Below are positions 1-10,640 of a stretch of 64,000 nt of DNA, piece after piece. The translations under genes and the position numbers were made by a program. The DNA lies in assembly GCA_028095005.1 (NCBI GenBank), contig CM051460.1, forward strand, positions 235,184,742 through 235,248,741, given 5' to 3'. Every line of letters starts with the position of its first letter. The first letter of the stretch is position 1. The notes below the pieces were generated by a model. It made no database searches, was not told the DNA's origin, and saw nothing but the letters and a program-made list of their open reading frames with translations. This stretch comes from Rhynchospora pubera. Lineage: Eukaryota; Streptophyta; Magnoliopsida; Poales; Cyperaceae.

Positions 1-399
1 GCAGTGGTTCTATGGCCAGGTTATTTTCTTGGTAAAAAAATGCCTAAATATAGGAGGTTGAGTCTTCAGCTTTGTCTGTTGCATTAGTGTTCCTAGTCTT
101 GTGCAATTTCTGTTACGCAAAACATAGATCAACTCTGCGGGCACAAGCAACTTCAATGGTATGTACAAAAGCTCTTAGTTGTCATTTTTTACCTGTTCAG
201 TTTAGCTGCTAACATGCTGTTGCATTCACAAAGAGATGCAGGTTTAGTACTGAAGAGATGGGTTCCCTTGAAAATGCCCAAGTTCAAAAATCTCGAAAAG
301 AAATATGAACCACTGGATCTGGTATCTGATAAGAAACTGAAATTCAACAGCTTTGCCATTGAACTTGCTTCTCTTCTCTTCCTCACAATGGCGGTTTGA
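1..399 (+). CDS. 3' end of an unidentified plant gene (three exons, partial)
   Basis: Three exons join in one frame: 1-31 (donor gtaaaa), 97-158 (pyrimidine-rich acceptor ending cctag, donor gtatgt) and 201-399 (acceptor gttcag, stop TGA at 397-399). The reading starts QWFYGQV, passes through KRWVPLKMPKFKN and ends LLFLTMAV. Exon phases agree at both junctions (0, then 2), which is what makes this more than a chance open frame. The first intron is only 65 nt, at the low end for plants. The C-terminus is hydrophobic and the segment before it is rich in Lys. I do not recognise the family and assign no function. The 5' part lies outside the window. An alternative is a decayed gene fragment. Confidence 0.45.
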
Positions 400-1284
400 T
401 CATTACTATTATTATACTCGTAATTCCTAAAAAGGACACTGAAATTGATCCATGAAAGAATTCAGCTCCTGGACAAGTTCTATCCTTTCTGGTACCTGTC
501 ATGGAGACCATAGCATCAGTCGTAAAAAAATTGTCAATTATTCCCAAAATAATTCAGAATTAGCTCCATAACAGAACAAATTTTTGATCAAGTCCAGTTT
601 AGTTGGTCAAGTGACCTGTGAGCAACACTTATATGGGCCAAAATTCACCTGAGGTCTATTAAACCCAAACATATACATTGAAAGTGTCATTGTTCTTAAC
701 AATTAGTAAAATCATTTTTTGTACCAGAGACAATAACTAGAAGCCATCAGATTACACTCTAATAAGACATGCCAAACGAAGTTACATAAAAGATAATTCG
801 GCGTCTGGAAATATAATCTCAAGTTGGAATAGAACTTAACTAAATTGGTCTATTTGGGTCATAGCTAATTGTTAACAAATCAGAAATTGGAGTGTGCGAA
901 CCTGAGGTTTTAGCTGTATAGCCATTCCATTCGGAATATGCTCGTACAAGAATTTCGAAGACTTCCTCGGCCGTATGGTTTTCATGGCTTTAGCTGAGCT
1001 CTCCTCTACGTTCAAGCTAGCCCTCTACGGCTCTTCCTAGTCTAAGAGGGCAGATCCTTTTAGTTTTCCTTTTTATTAACATAGAAGGCCCAGGGAGTTA
1101 TTTTGAGGTACAAGGCCTGTTATCAAGGCCCATAATATTTTATTTATTATTTTTTTTTTGCAAATTAGAATAGTTGGGGATTTCGGATTTGTTCTACATT
1201 TTGGGAATTACTTACGACAATCGTAGTATTAATCATCTTAATTTGTAGCACTATCTTCAAATTAACTAACAAAAGATGTCCGTA
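400..1284. other. intergenic, no gene seen
   Basis: AT-rich sequence following the stop codon of the left-edge gene. It presumably begins with that gene's 3' UTR. No long reading frame, RNA gene or clear transposon terminus was found. A somewhat GC-richer patch near 890-1060 shows no recognisable coding frame. Confidence 0.5.
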
Positions 1285-1530
1285 GACAAATAAAAAATAA
1301 AATAATATTAAACAATAGAAATATTTTGTTGAGTCCATCAATAGATATGCTGCTCAATTTGTTTTTTTATTAGACTGAAAATCAAAATATATTATTTTTT
1401 CGTCTAGCGATTGATATCCAACCACATATCAAATCAATCGAATAGTACAAATACAAACAGATAGACACATGCTAGATCTAGCGTGTGATCTCTTTTGGAT
1501 CCATGTGTTTATAAGGAGTAGAGAAGAGAT
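1285..1530 (+). repeat. dispersed repeat, copy A (second copy near 49.5 kb)
   Basis: This stretch resembles 49495-49693 in order and sequence. Shared blocks include AAATAAAATAAT, GCTCAATTTGTTT, ACAAATAGATAG-like text, GCTAGATCTAGC and TTTTTGGATC/TTTTGGATCC followed by GTGTTTATAA. No TSD or terminal inverted repeat could be set. It sits just downstream of the OMT gene, so it could be an ordinary transposon fragment or part of a duplicated 3' flank. Confidence 0.5.
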
Positions 1531-1647
1531 CATATCATGAACATATCAGTGAAATACTGAAGAATGAGAAATACAGAGATCATATCAGTGAATTATTGAA
1601 GAATGAGAAAATACAATGACATGACTACATGACAATATCACAAGTGA

Positions 1648-1653
1648 TTTATT
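1648..1653 (-). terminator. possible polyadenylation signal of the OMT gene
   Basis: An AATAAA hexamer on the minus strand, about 33 nt beyond the OMT stop codon. Position and sequence fit a plant near-upstream element, but such hexamers are frequent in DNA this AT-rich. Confidence 0.35.
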
Positions 1654-2202
1654 AGTATATATGCAGAAGAATAAATCAACTTGGCTCATTTTCTCAACTC
1701 AAATATCCAATTTTCTCCGTAAAAATACTGAGCTTCCACCTGAGCAAAACCAGCTTCCTTTGCTAAGTTCTCAAACTCATTCTTGGTTCTCTCTTGGCCA
1801 CCAAAGTTACTCAACATCATGACATCCAATATGAATGTGGCCTGTGACCTTGTAGTTGGTTGCGGTTTTACTGGCAGAACACCGTCGACTACAATGACTT
1901 TTCCTGCAGAAGGCAAAGCCATGTAACAATTCTTCAATATCTTCACGCAATGCTCATCACTCCAATTATGAAGAACCCACTGTTGATTTGTAATGATGAG
2001 GGATGAGATGTATAGAAAAATTTCAATTTGAACTTTGAAATGCTTAGAAATTGATTTAACCAACATAAAAAAAAAGAATATTAAATTTATCTGTTAGCAT
2101 TTAAGAAAAGTTCTTCGTTCATCATGAAATAAGCTGCACTCTCAAACCATATAATAATACCACAAGAACCAAAGCTGCACTTTGCAACAATAAATAAAAT
2201 GA

Positions 2203-2289
2203 TGATTTAGATTTATGTCACTTTAAAAATTTAAAAGTGCAATAAATAAAAAGAGTGATGTAGATTTATACCACTTTAAAAATTTAAAG
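2203..2289. repeat. short direct repeat inside OMT intron 4
   Basis: Two nearby copies of a unit reading GATTTAGATTTAT then CACTTTAAAAATTTAAA, spaced about 54 bp apart, lie in the roughly 1-kb AT-rich last intron (3001-1980) of the OMT. The rest of that intron shows no gene. Confidence 0.4.
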
Positions 2290-3748
2290 TTAGAGATATG
2301 CCATCACTAAATTACAAAATTATTTCTATACCCCTATGAAATAATAAAAATTATTCTTTGCTGACCTATTCATATGATCGTACCCTTCTAAACAACAAAT
2401 ATCCTTTCCCTTTCTGTCTTTGTCCTAGGTTTGGACCCCGGGGATTTTCATTGGAATTTCTTGTTTCTCTATAGATTTAAATGATGGAAAAGGACTAAAA
2501 GAACAAATTAAACACGAAGAGAGTGCAAAATCAATCGAACAATTCTTTTTACCAACAAGCGACGTGCAAAATTTTTATTTTTATATGTTTTACTCCTTTA
2601 TTAAATTGTTAATTAAGAACAAAGAGAGATGTAGTCACAGACAACTTTTAATATTTCTTATTGATATAACATGATGGTTATGATTTTTATTGCTTTTTGT
2701 CGTTTAAAGATGTGGCTTTTTTTTTTTTTTCTTTCGCCATTAGAGACTAAATTAAGGACGGAAGAGGAGGAAGATGAAGAAAAAATGGCAGATTTGATGT
2801 TGGCATCTTTAGAATTTGTTCTGTTTTTAGGAAAAAAAATAATGTTATAAAACTAATTTAAACAAATTTATAGTGGAATAAATCTAATGGGTAATTTAAC
2901 AATGACATTTTTCAAATTGACAGTTTTTTTAGTGGCATAATCTAATTATTTCATAAATAAAAGCCATAGTAAATTTATTAAATGGAACAATATTAGAAAA
3001 CCTTAAGAAGGATGGTATCTCCGTGAGGTATGCAATCAAACATGCTTCCACCAACATGCTCCACTCCTTTATATATAATAAAAAAAGAATCCAAAAATAT
3101 CGGCATCAAATTTACAAAGATCATGCATCGCATACAAGGAATGGAAAAAAAGAACTTGATTATAAACCTGGAAAAGCTGGCGCATCAGATATTACATGGG
3201 GAAGGTCTAGGTTAATGCCTTTGATGTGTGGATATTTCAACACAATCATGCGCAATGCAGCTCCGACACCACCGCCTATGTCAATAAGTACGTGAACATC
3301 TTTAAAACCTTGGTAGATCTCAAGCATCTTCTTCAAAATAAAAGTTGAGTTATCCGTCATGGCCTTATTGAAGATCGTGCTGAAACTAGTATCTGTTCCC
3401 ATGTATTCGAAGGCTTTCATCCCATGCGCTTTCTCAAATGCTACTCCTCCCTCTAGCACTGCTTCTTTAAGGTGTTGTCTACATAAAAAGACAATTTTTC
3501 AGTTGTCTCTTATTAACCAAGTTTGTATATTGATGGGCAGTACTTTTTTCATAATTTTTTAGTTCATTATATCCAACTTAATTAAATTGCATCTTGATGG
3601 ACAAATTTTAATTTCTTTTTACTCAATATTTGTGCTTGTGTTCCTTTATTTTATGTGTTGATGACAAAGAGGACGTATATTATGAATTCAAGGGCTTATA
3701 TTTAAGTATATACCCGCCAGAAACGAAAGCTTGCTCCATTGCCAAGAG

Positions 3749-5136
3749 CAGGGCTGTCAAACGTGGTTAACGACCACGGAAATAGTCCTGATCGTTATCG
3801 TGATGTTTAATTAAACGACACAAATTCATTTGCTGTTAACCAAATCGTTTATCAAACGAAACAAAAATTGATTGCGTTAATGGTTTCGTTTAATTTAAAC
3901 GGCATAACGATGTAACGTTTGTCATTATGCATCGTAGCATCAGCCAAGAACACATAAGTTAAAGATATCAAAATTTGAAGCTAGCAACACATACAAACAG
4001 ATATACCAGATATAATTATAAACGAATTCAAACATCATAATTCAACCCAAATACACAAATACGGCCTAAGACTTGAAAAAAACAGAAAGCATCATATCAC
4101 TGGAAAATAAAATAGATTGAATCATCACATCAACCCAAATACATAATTGAATCCAACATCAACCCAAATACATAATTAAATCCAACATCAACCCAAATAT
4201 ACAAACAGATTTACCAATCTCAAGTCTCAACTCCATTTTCTCAGATAGCCAATAACTTGAAAAAAAAATAATAGAAAGCATCATATCGCTGAGAGAAGTT
4301 GAGACAAATAAAATCAGATATTAAAAGCAACCCACAACAGAAAGGGGAAAAACGATATTGAATAAAATTCATATTTTACCTTAAAACAAATCAATCCGCA
4401 CCCTCCTCTTTCTATATCTCAATCCCTCTCATTTTTTTCTTCTTCTTTACCTTTCTTCCTTTCTTCTGTTCTATTGTTCTCTTCCTCATATATACAATAT
4501 AGCCAGGTAAAGGTCATGATCGTTGTTGGCGACTTGGCTCTGGCAAACGATCTCGTCACTGTTTTTTCAGATCATTCAAATTCGAAAGAGAGAGAAATGG
4601 GGAAACAAATCTGAGATTGATTAAGATAGGGAGAGAGAGGGGTGCACATACGAGATGTTTGAGTTTCGAAAAATCATATCATCTGGAGATTGATCATAGC
4701 CAATCACAAAGGGAAACCATATCATGTCGTTCCAACCAATTTAGGTTTAGAAATTCCTTGTGTCGGCGATGCTCCAGTTGAGAGAGAGAGAAAAAATAGA
4801 GGGAAAGACGGAGAGGTGGCAGCAGTCGAGCGGCGCCGCTGGGAAGGAAATAGGGGATAAACCCTAGACTCAGGATGTTATCAACTCTCTCTCAAATCCT
4901 CCGCCCTCCTCTCTATTATTTATGCTATTCCAAACAGGTAAAATAATAAACGCGAAAACGAAATAACGAGAACGAAACACTCAATTCCGTTTACCGTTCT
5001 GTTTATGTGTCTGATATACCTTCTATTTCGCTTAGCGTTTCATTCCATTAACGAAACAAGTTTCGCTGGCGTTAACCGTTCCGTTATCCACTAACGTTAC
5101 GGAATAACGTTAATTTTGGCTCCGTTGACAGCTCTA
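3749..5136. mobile_element. non-autonomous hAT-superfamily element in OMT exon 2
   Basis: The 1388-bp insertion is flanked by a perfect 8-bp duplication, gccaagag, at 3741-3748 and 5137-5144. The left end reads CAGGGCTGTCAAACG; the right end, reverse-complemented, reads TAGAGCTGTCAACGG. An 8-bp TSD with short A/G-rich termini is characteristic of hAT transposons. The ends are packed with ACG/CGTT-type motifs (for example ACGAAAC and CGTTTAA), resembling three other stretches in this window near 18.2, 18.8 and 48.0 kb. No transposase frame is present, so mobility would need a partner element. The perfect TSD and intact flanking exons suggest a fairly recent arrival. Confidence 0.85.
4121..4199. 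repeat. tandem repeat inside the hAT element
   Basis: About 2.5 copies of a 29-30-bp unit containing CATCAACCCAAATACATAAT. A related ACCCAAATACA block occurs about 80 bp upstream. It is internal to the hAT element and without evident function. Confidence 0.6.
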
Positions 5137-5593
5137 GCCAAGAGGACGAGGTTGGCAGCAGTTGCACCATCCTCATCCTTAGTAAGCCACTTAAAAAATG
5201 GTGCAGGCCCATATTTTCTCACCACCTTTTCCTTTTCATCGATGGTGCAACTTACTATATTGAATGATGCAAGGAGCGCCAGCATTCTATCCAACATGAA
5301 TGCAGCCTAGGAGGCACAATTTCATGAGACCAGAAATTAAAATTTATTTTTGAAATTGCTCGTCTGGTAAATTTTCTATGTACCTGAGGATTTTTCGTCG
5401 GCAGCTGTGCCGTAATGTCCTCTGCAGTCATCATCACTGGCTGTGTACTTTCATTAGCACCCTTTTTAATAATCTCAAGAACGCCGAGCTCCAATATAGC
5501 CTTCAGTGTCAATGGAAGAATGGCTGTCCCCACCAATGGTATATGGATGTAGAGCTCCTCATCCTGATTGGACTGAGGCACATCAGCTTCCAT

Positions 5594-6031
5594 ATTTAAC
5601 TCAAAAGATGGAATTCTGATTATTGGAAACGTTTGAGCTAGGTTGATTAGTGTTGTAATGCTGGAGGAAGGAAGGGGCCGGATTATAGGTGATTTACATG
5701 GATGACATCATATGCAGCATATGGCCATGGAAGATTGTTTAGGTTTTTCTATACTTATCTTTTTACTTAAAATATTATATTTATTGATTCCTATTTATTA
5801 GCATCTTTTTTCCCCTGATTTAATAGTATAACGAAATATAGATTTATTACGAGATTAAGACGTCACAATTAAGTCGTCACGAAATATGAGCTTTGCTTGT
5901 AGGATATTACAGTACATTATACATATACATACAATATGATATTACATTACATTATACATATACATACAATATATAAAGATTTATTAGGCATCATTTCACG
6001 GCTGACAGATGAGGTGTACTCATCAGGCAGG
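5594..6031. other. OMT upstream region, no gene seen
   Basis: Expected promoter side of the OMT. A weak TATA-like CCTATAATCC on the minus strand around 5672-5681 is the only candidate core element, and it is not convincing. A direct repeat of an ACATTATACATATACATACA unit occupies about 5911-5974. No coding frame was seen. Confidence 0.4.
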
Positions 6032-6450
6032 GTTGTAGCCAGCTAAGATTTTAAAACTCTATGAAGATGTTTTGTATTATATACTAAATTTTGTTAATAT
6101 ATAACATATATATTCCACTCTATTTATTAGTTTAAATATAATCTAATTAAATTTATTATTTATTCAAACTATTTTAATTATAATTTTTCTTTAAGAGCAA
6201 ATTTAGAAAATAAAAAATTACAAATAAAATATTGTTCAAATATAAAAATTTTTGCTTATTATTTTTGGAAGAAAAAAAATTATTTCTTTAGTTATTTGAT
6301 ATATTTTATGTTAAGAAAATTACTACTATAAAATGATGCAATATTATTTTTTGTTGCCAATTTTTCTAGATTTTTAAACTTTCAAACTTTAGTATGCCTA
6401 AGTAAAAAATTCTGGCACCCCCTAAGTCGAAATCCTAGCTTTGCCCGTGC
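6032..6450. mobile_element. possible decayed hAT-like MITE
   Basis: The left edge reads GCAGGGTTGTAGCCAGCTAA and the right edge, reverse-complemented, reads GCACGGGCAAAGCTAGGATT, an imperfect inverted pair similar to degraded CAGTGGCGGAGC-type hAT termini. The interior is very AT-rich. No reliable TSD was found, so this is a weak call. Confidence 0.3.
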
Positions 6451-6790
6451 TTAGGCGCATGACTAGTGTTGGTTTAAACACTTTCTCTCGATTTGCCGAT
6501 TTGCAAAACAACACCAAACCTCTCAACTAACATTTCAATTTAGTGTTCTATAGCTAAATTACTTGAAGAATGGAGTAAAGCAAGTGTGGCACAAGTTTTG
6601 GAGTTTCAAGAAACTACATTGGACTAGTTAGAGTCAATAGTTTAGATATAATTAAGCCCTAAACTAATCTTAATCAATTTGCTGTTAAAATGCTCAGTTT
6701 TTTTGTCCAGCGTCGTACAACGCTATTTGCCGTTAAACAACATTCAAAACATTCGTTCTTAAATTGCAAAATCTCTGACAGGGTTGAAAC

Positions 6791-8553
6791 TGTTAGAGTT
6801 ATGTCCTAGAAGTCAATAATTTAATGACTTAATTATTAGTTTATGTTTTGGATGAGATTTTATCATCTGTTCCTAGGTTTATTATTGACAGATCATTCAG
6901 GTTGAGGATCTGAATTGTAGATCTCTGTTGATCATTCTTTAGAATGACAATAATAAATCTAAACGGTCCATAATCTTGATAATTAACAAGGAACATTAAT
7001 TATCTTATAAGATTAGTATGCAAGTTAAGTGATGATTAAGTTCTACAAATCATAGGTAAAGAGTTACCAACTTAATTGCATATGTGTATGTTATGAAACA
7101 TAGCACAGGACTTGACCCATCGAAATAAACATATGGATTGTGTTATGTTTCATTGTTTATTTCGTTGTGATTTTGGTTCTAAGTTTGAGATGTTTATCTT
7201 TTCCACATGAGGATAGGTTCAATAAATACTGTCTACCGCTGATTCCCGATAAGGGCTGCTATACGGACTTTATTTATGTTCTCTTGAATTGTGCGGGGAA
7301 AAGTTAATCATCAAGAAAACCGTATGTCCCTCATTAATTCACTTAGTGAGTGACGATATCTGTTTGGGCCCCTTGATGGAGATAGATTGTTTGCATGCAA
7401 CTTTATACAATTATCTCTAGATCAAGAAACGTATAATCTGCAAGAATGACACATTCCTATCTTGGATTATACGATGATATCGTGCGACATAAGAATCAAA
7501 ATAGAGAAACATATTTATTCTCTTATGCAGGATTGAAATATTGTAGCAGTACACTATTTATGCGAATTGGGAGTCATAACGTGTTGCTAGATACCGCTTA
7601 TGATTATTGGAATTAAATAACGATTTAATTCCATGGCCAACATAGCATAAATCCTCAAAGGGTCACACAAATAGGACATTAATCACACAGTGCATTATTT
7701 ATTTATTCACAGCAGTAGGTTCTGTGGAAATATGATAAGATTGATTAATTAATTATATACCGTTGCGAACCGTTATAATTAATTAAGTCAATGGATCATA
7801 TAGAAATAAATTAATGCATTAACTAATCCTAAAATAATTATTAATGAGTTAATAATTAATTTAGTTCAACACTTATCAATATAAATGGTTATATTGATTA
7901 ATTGGGCCGTTATTTAAATAGCAAATATATAGCCCAATTAAAGAGCAAAGTTGAGGGACCTTAATTATATGAATTAATGGTCCAAATGAAGGGGTTTAAT
8001 GGCCCATAAAGGCCCATTTCGTGGCAGCCATTTATGGTGGTAGGTTGGATGGCATAGTTGTAATTATGCAAGAGGTCAATTAGGTTTTGTGCTCTATATA
8101 AGGACCACTTATGAGAGCCTCCACCTAGACTTTTCTCTCTCCTCTCTTCCTCCCATTCTAGGCCGCCACCTTCCTCTTCTCTCCCTCTCTTTTGCTCATG
8201 TGTTGAGCTATTTTCTCTCCACTAAATCAAGGTTGTTGATTGATGCAAGAGAGAAAACCATAGGGATTAGGCTTGTTCTTTGGGTATGCTAGCACGTACC
8301 TTGTAGAACGTGATTAATCCTCCTTGGTGGACTCGAGGGCGGTTACGAGACGTGGTGGAGACGGTGGAGAAGGCACGCCATCGATTCACATGCCTTGGTC
8401 GAGCCCCGCGAATACGATTTCGGGGGAGGTATCGATTTCCCCTTTTTCTCGTGTGTTTGAATAGCTTGTGTACTAGATCTTGTGTGTGCTATGTTTGCTT
8501 GGTTAATTAATTGGTAATTAGCATAAAAATAAAAATTAGCACACTTTCTAACA
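6791..8553 (+). repeat. element 1, 5' LTR
   Basis: Starts TGTTAGAGTTATGTCCTAG and ends ACACTTTCTAACA directly before the primer-binding site. It carries a TATATAA box at 8095-8101. It differs from the 3' LTR at roughly six positions, for example GGAACATAGC versus GAAACATAGC. Confidence 0.92.
8095..8101 (+). promoter_or_regulatory. TATA box of the copia LTR
   Basis: TATATAA followed by GGACCACTTATG. The same arrangement is kept in the other LTRs of this family at 16008-16014, 21753-21760 and, on the minus strand, 36922-36928. It marks the probable U3/R promoter of these elements. Confidence 0.6.
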
Positions 8554-8554
8554 G

Positions 8555-8566
8555 TGGTATCAGAGC
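8555..8566 (+). other. element 1 primer-binding site
   Basis: TGGTATCAGAGC lies one base after the 5' LTR. It is complementary to the 3' end of initiator methionine tRNA, the usual primer of plant copia elements. Confidence 0.88.
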
Positions 8567-10640
8567 ACATGGTCGTACTTAAGCTATTTTAACACTTAAT
8601 TAAGAGAAATTGGCTAATTAATGGATTAGTAGAGATGATGCGTTTGTTTGCTGTCTGGAAATGGTATTTTCTGTGTTATTTCGCGTTTTTGGATGTGATA
8701 AGTTCTCTGGAAGATCTTTCCATCTACATGAAAGTTGTAGATCTGTGGATTGTGATTCTTTTGTCGTTGGATTCACATTTTTCTGAATTAGTATGGATTT
8801 ACTGTGAATAAAACGGCGACAGTGCGCAGAACCAGTTTTTGCTTGCACTGTCCTGTTTGAATGGCTTGAAAGATTTATATTTTGAATATAAGTACCAGTG
8901 TTCTATGGCTAGAAATAAAGAGGACTTGAAGCTCTTTCTGAGAATGTATAACTTGTTGCATGACTCGGATTAATTAGTGGGTTTTCAAGTATGAAAAGGA
9001 AGATCTTGTCAGATCCAGTTTGTTGAGCAAATCGATTGTTCTAATAAACTGTACCAACTGAGAACTCCTTTAAAACTTTTGTTTAAATGGAGTTGTTCTA
9101 TTTTGGGTTAGGATTCCAGGAAAATTAATTTCGTAATTTTTCGTGGATGTTTGGACCTTCAACTAGGTTAAAACCTTTCGATTGACAGTCTGTCCCAGTA
9201 CAGAATTTGTTGATTGTTTAGGCTGTAACTTAATATTATTGAACTAAACTTGGTTGTTTTCTTTTCATGAATGGATAGCCTGTAGTCTAAACAAGTTTTT
9301 CTATGTATATTGTATATATAAAAACTGGATAGAAGGTGGTCTAACAGACCAAATGGTTGAGAGAATAAGCTGAAAATCTCATAACGGTGTTTCGTGCACT
9401 TGTAAGAGATTTGTCTTTTTTGATTCTCCCAGATGATTTAAGATCTCTTCTTGAATTTTTTACTGGTAGTCACAACTTTGATAAGGAGCTTAAGTAATTT
9501 ATTTGAGAATTTTTGGAGACCGAAAACTGTTGTTTTTGTTGGATTCCATTAGTTACGTTTTTTGGTAAATTACTGTTTTTCTAAGTATTCAAACTAGTTG
9601 AATTTAATTAGAAAACTCCTTGTTTGATCTCCTTTCTGTTATGGGATGTTGAAAGAACTTTCTAAATGAATTTAAACAAGTTTGGTTGTTTAAAATTGAG
9701 GATTTGTACACGGAATTTACTTATAGCAAACGATACGCAAAGATGCTTGAAAATCGTTAATTGGAAACAAAGTTCTTGTATGTGCTAACTTTGTTTTGTA
9801 GGTGGATAGTGGGTTTAGTATGGCTCAAGACTCAATGCCTTGTGGTTGTAAATGAATGCATGTGTGAATGTTTGTAATGCGGCCTTTGGTGCCATTAATT
9901 AATTTTTGATTAATTTTTGATGTAACTTGTGAGGCTTGCATGCCCCTAAGGATAGGAAGGGAATAAGATGTTTTCACATGTATTTTGCACCTTTATTTTA
10001 TATAGGATTTAGATCCTTATAGAATTTAGTGGGAGGGCAAGGATTAGATTAGTTTTGCTCCATGGACGATGTGGCGAAACTAATGCAAGCGGGAGCCATA
10101 CAAACCCACAACTATGAGATGCTTATATGTGATTGCTTGTGATTGCTATGAATTGTCATAGGCTAGGTATGGGTGTATGCTTACATGACCACCATACAAG
10201 TGTCACTTAATTGATTGTCCCAAACAAAACATGATTAAGTTAAATCGCCCTCCTTCTCTCTATCCCCTTCTAACGTGTATGATCGTTCATTGATGCATTC
10301 TCGCCGACGCGGGACATCGTGTTCCATCATCCGTGTCGGGGTGTAAATCGGATTTACTAGGAGCAAATAGAGAAAGGTTACTTAACGATGTTTTCTAATC
10401 GGATTGGGCATCGGGGCAAAGTTTATGGATATACATGTGATATTTCACAAACCAAGAATCATATGGAATGATTGGTTGGAGAACCTACCTTATCTAGTTG
10501 TTTTGGTGTCACGCCGACGCTAGCACCATCTCAACGAAAATAGGGATCTTGGAAAACCTACTATATTAGGGACATTAAATAAATATAGTGGGAGTTTTAT
10601 TTGTTATAAATAAAACAATTGCATAAACTAAATGACCGTA
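8567..10640 (+). other. element 1 long untranslated leader
   Basis: About 2 kb without a meaningful frame, between the primer-binding site and the position equivalent to the gag start. It is collinear with 22494-24620 of element 2 and, on the other strand, with 34354-36433 of element 3. Long leaders of this kind are known from BARE-1/Angela copia elements. Confidence 0.7.

Larger units (their letters stand above)
1686..5593 (-). pseudogene. caffeic-acid-type O-methyltransferase split by an hAT element
   Basis: Class II plant methyltransferase that would move a methyl group from S-adenosylmethionine to a phenolic hydroxyl in the cytosol. Exons on the minus strand: 5593-5384 (MEADVPQS...), 5306-5145 continuing at 3748-3714 after the insertion, 3478-3168, 3066-3002 and 1979-1686. 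All junctions are GT-AG and in phase. The total, counting the 8-bp TSD once, is 1077 nt (358 residues), matching the roughly 360 of the COMT family. The SAM motif DIGGGVGA lies near residue 202. The catalytic His sits in WVLHNWSDEHC near residue 265, and an acidic partner lies in GGQERTKNEF. I saw no other stop or frameshift. The hAT element at 3749-5136 introduces stops, so the gene should be null unless the element is excised or spliced out. The exact substrate cannot be told from sequence. Confidence 0.85.

Noticed and set aside
8089..8292. Short frame repeated in the LTRs at 8.1, 16.0 and 22.0 kb
   Set aside because: It lies in the LTR transcript leader just after the TATA box. Conservation follows from the LTRs being copies, and there is no codon-level evidence.
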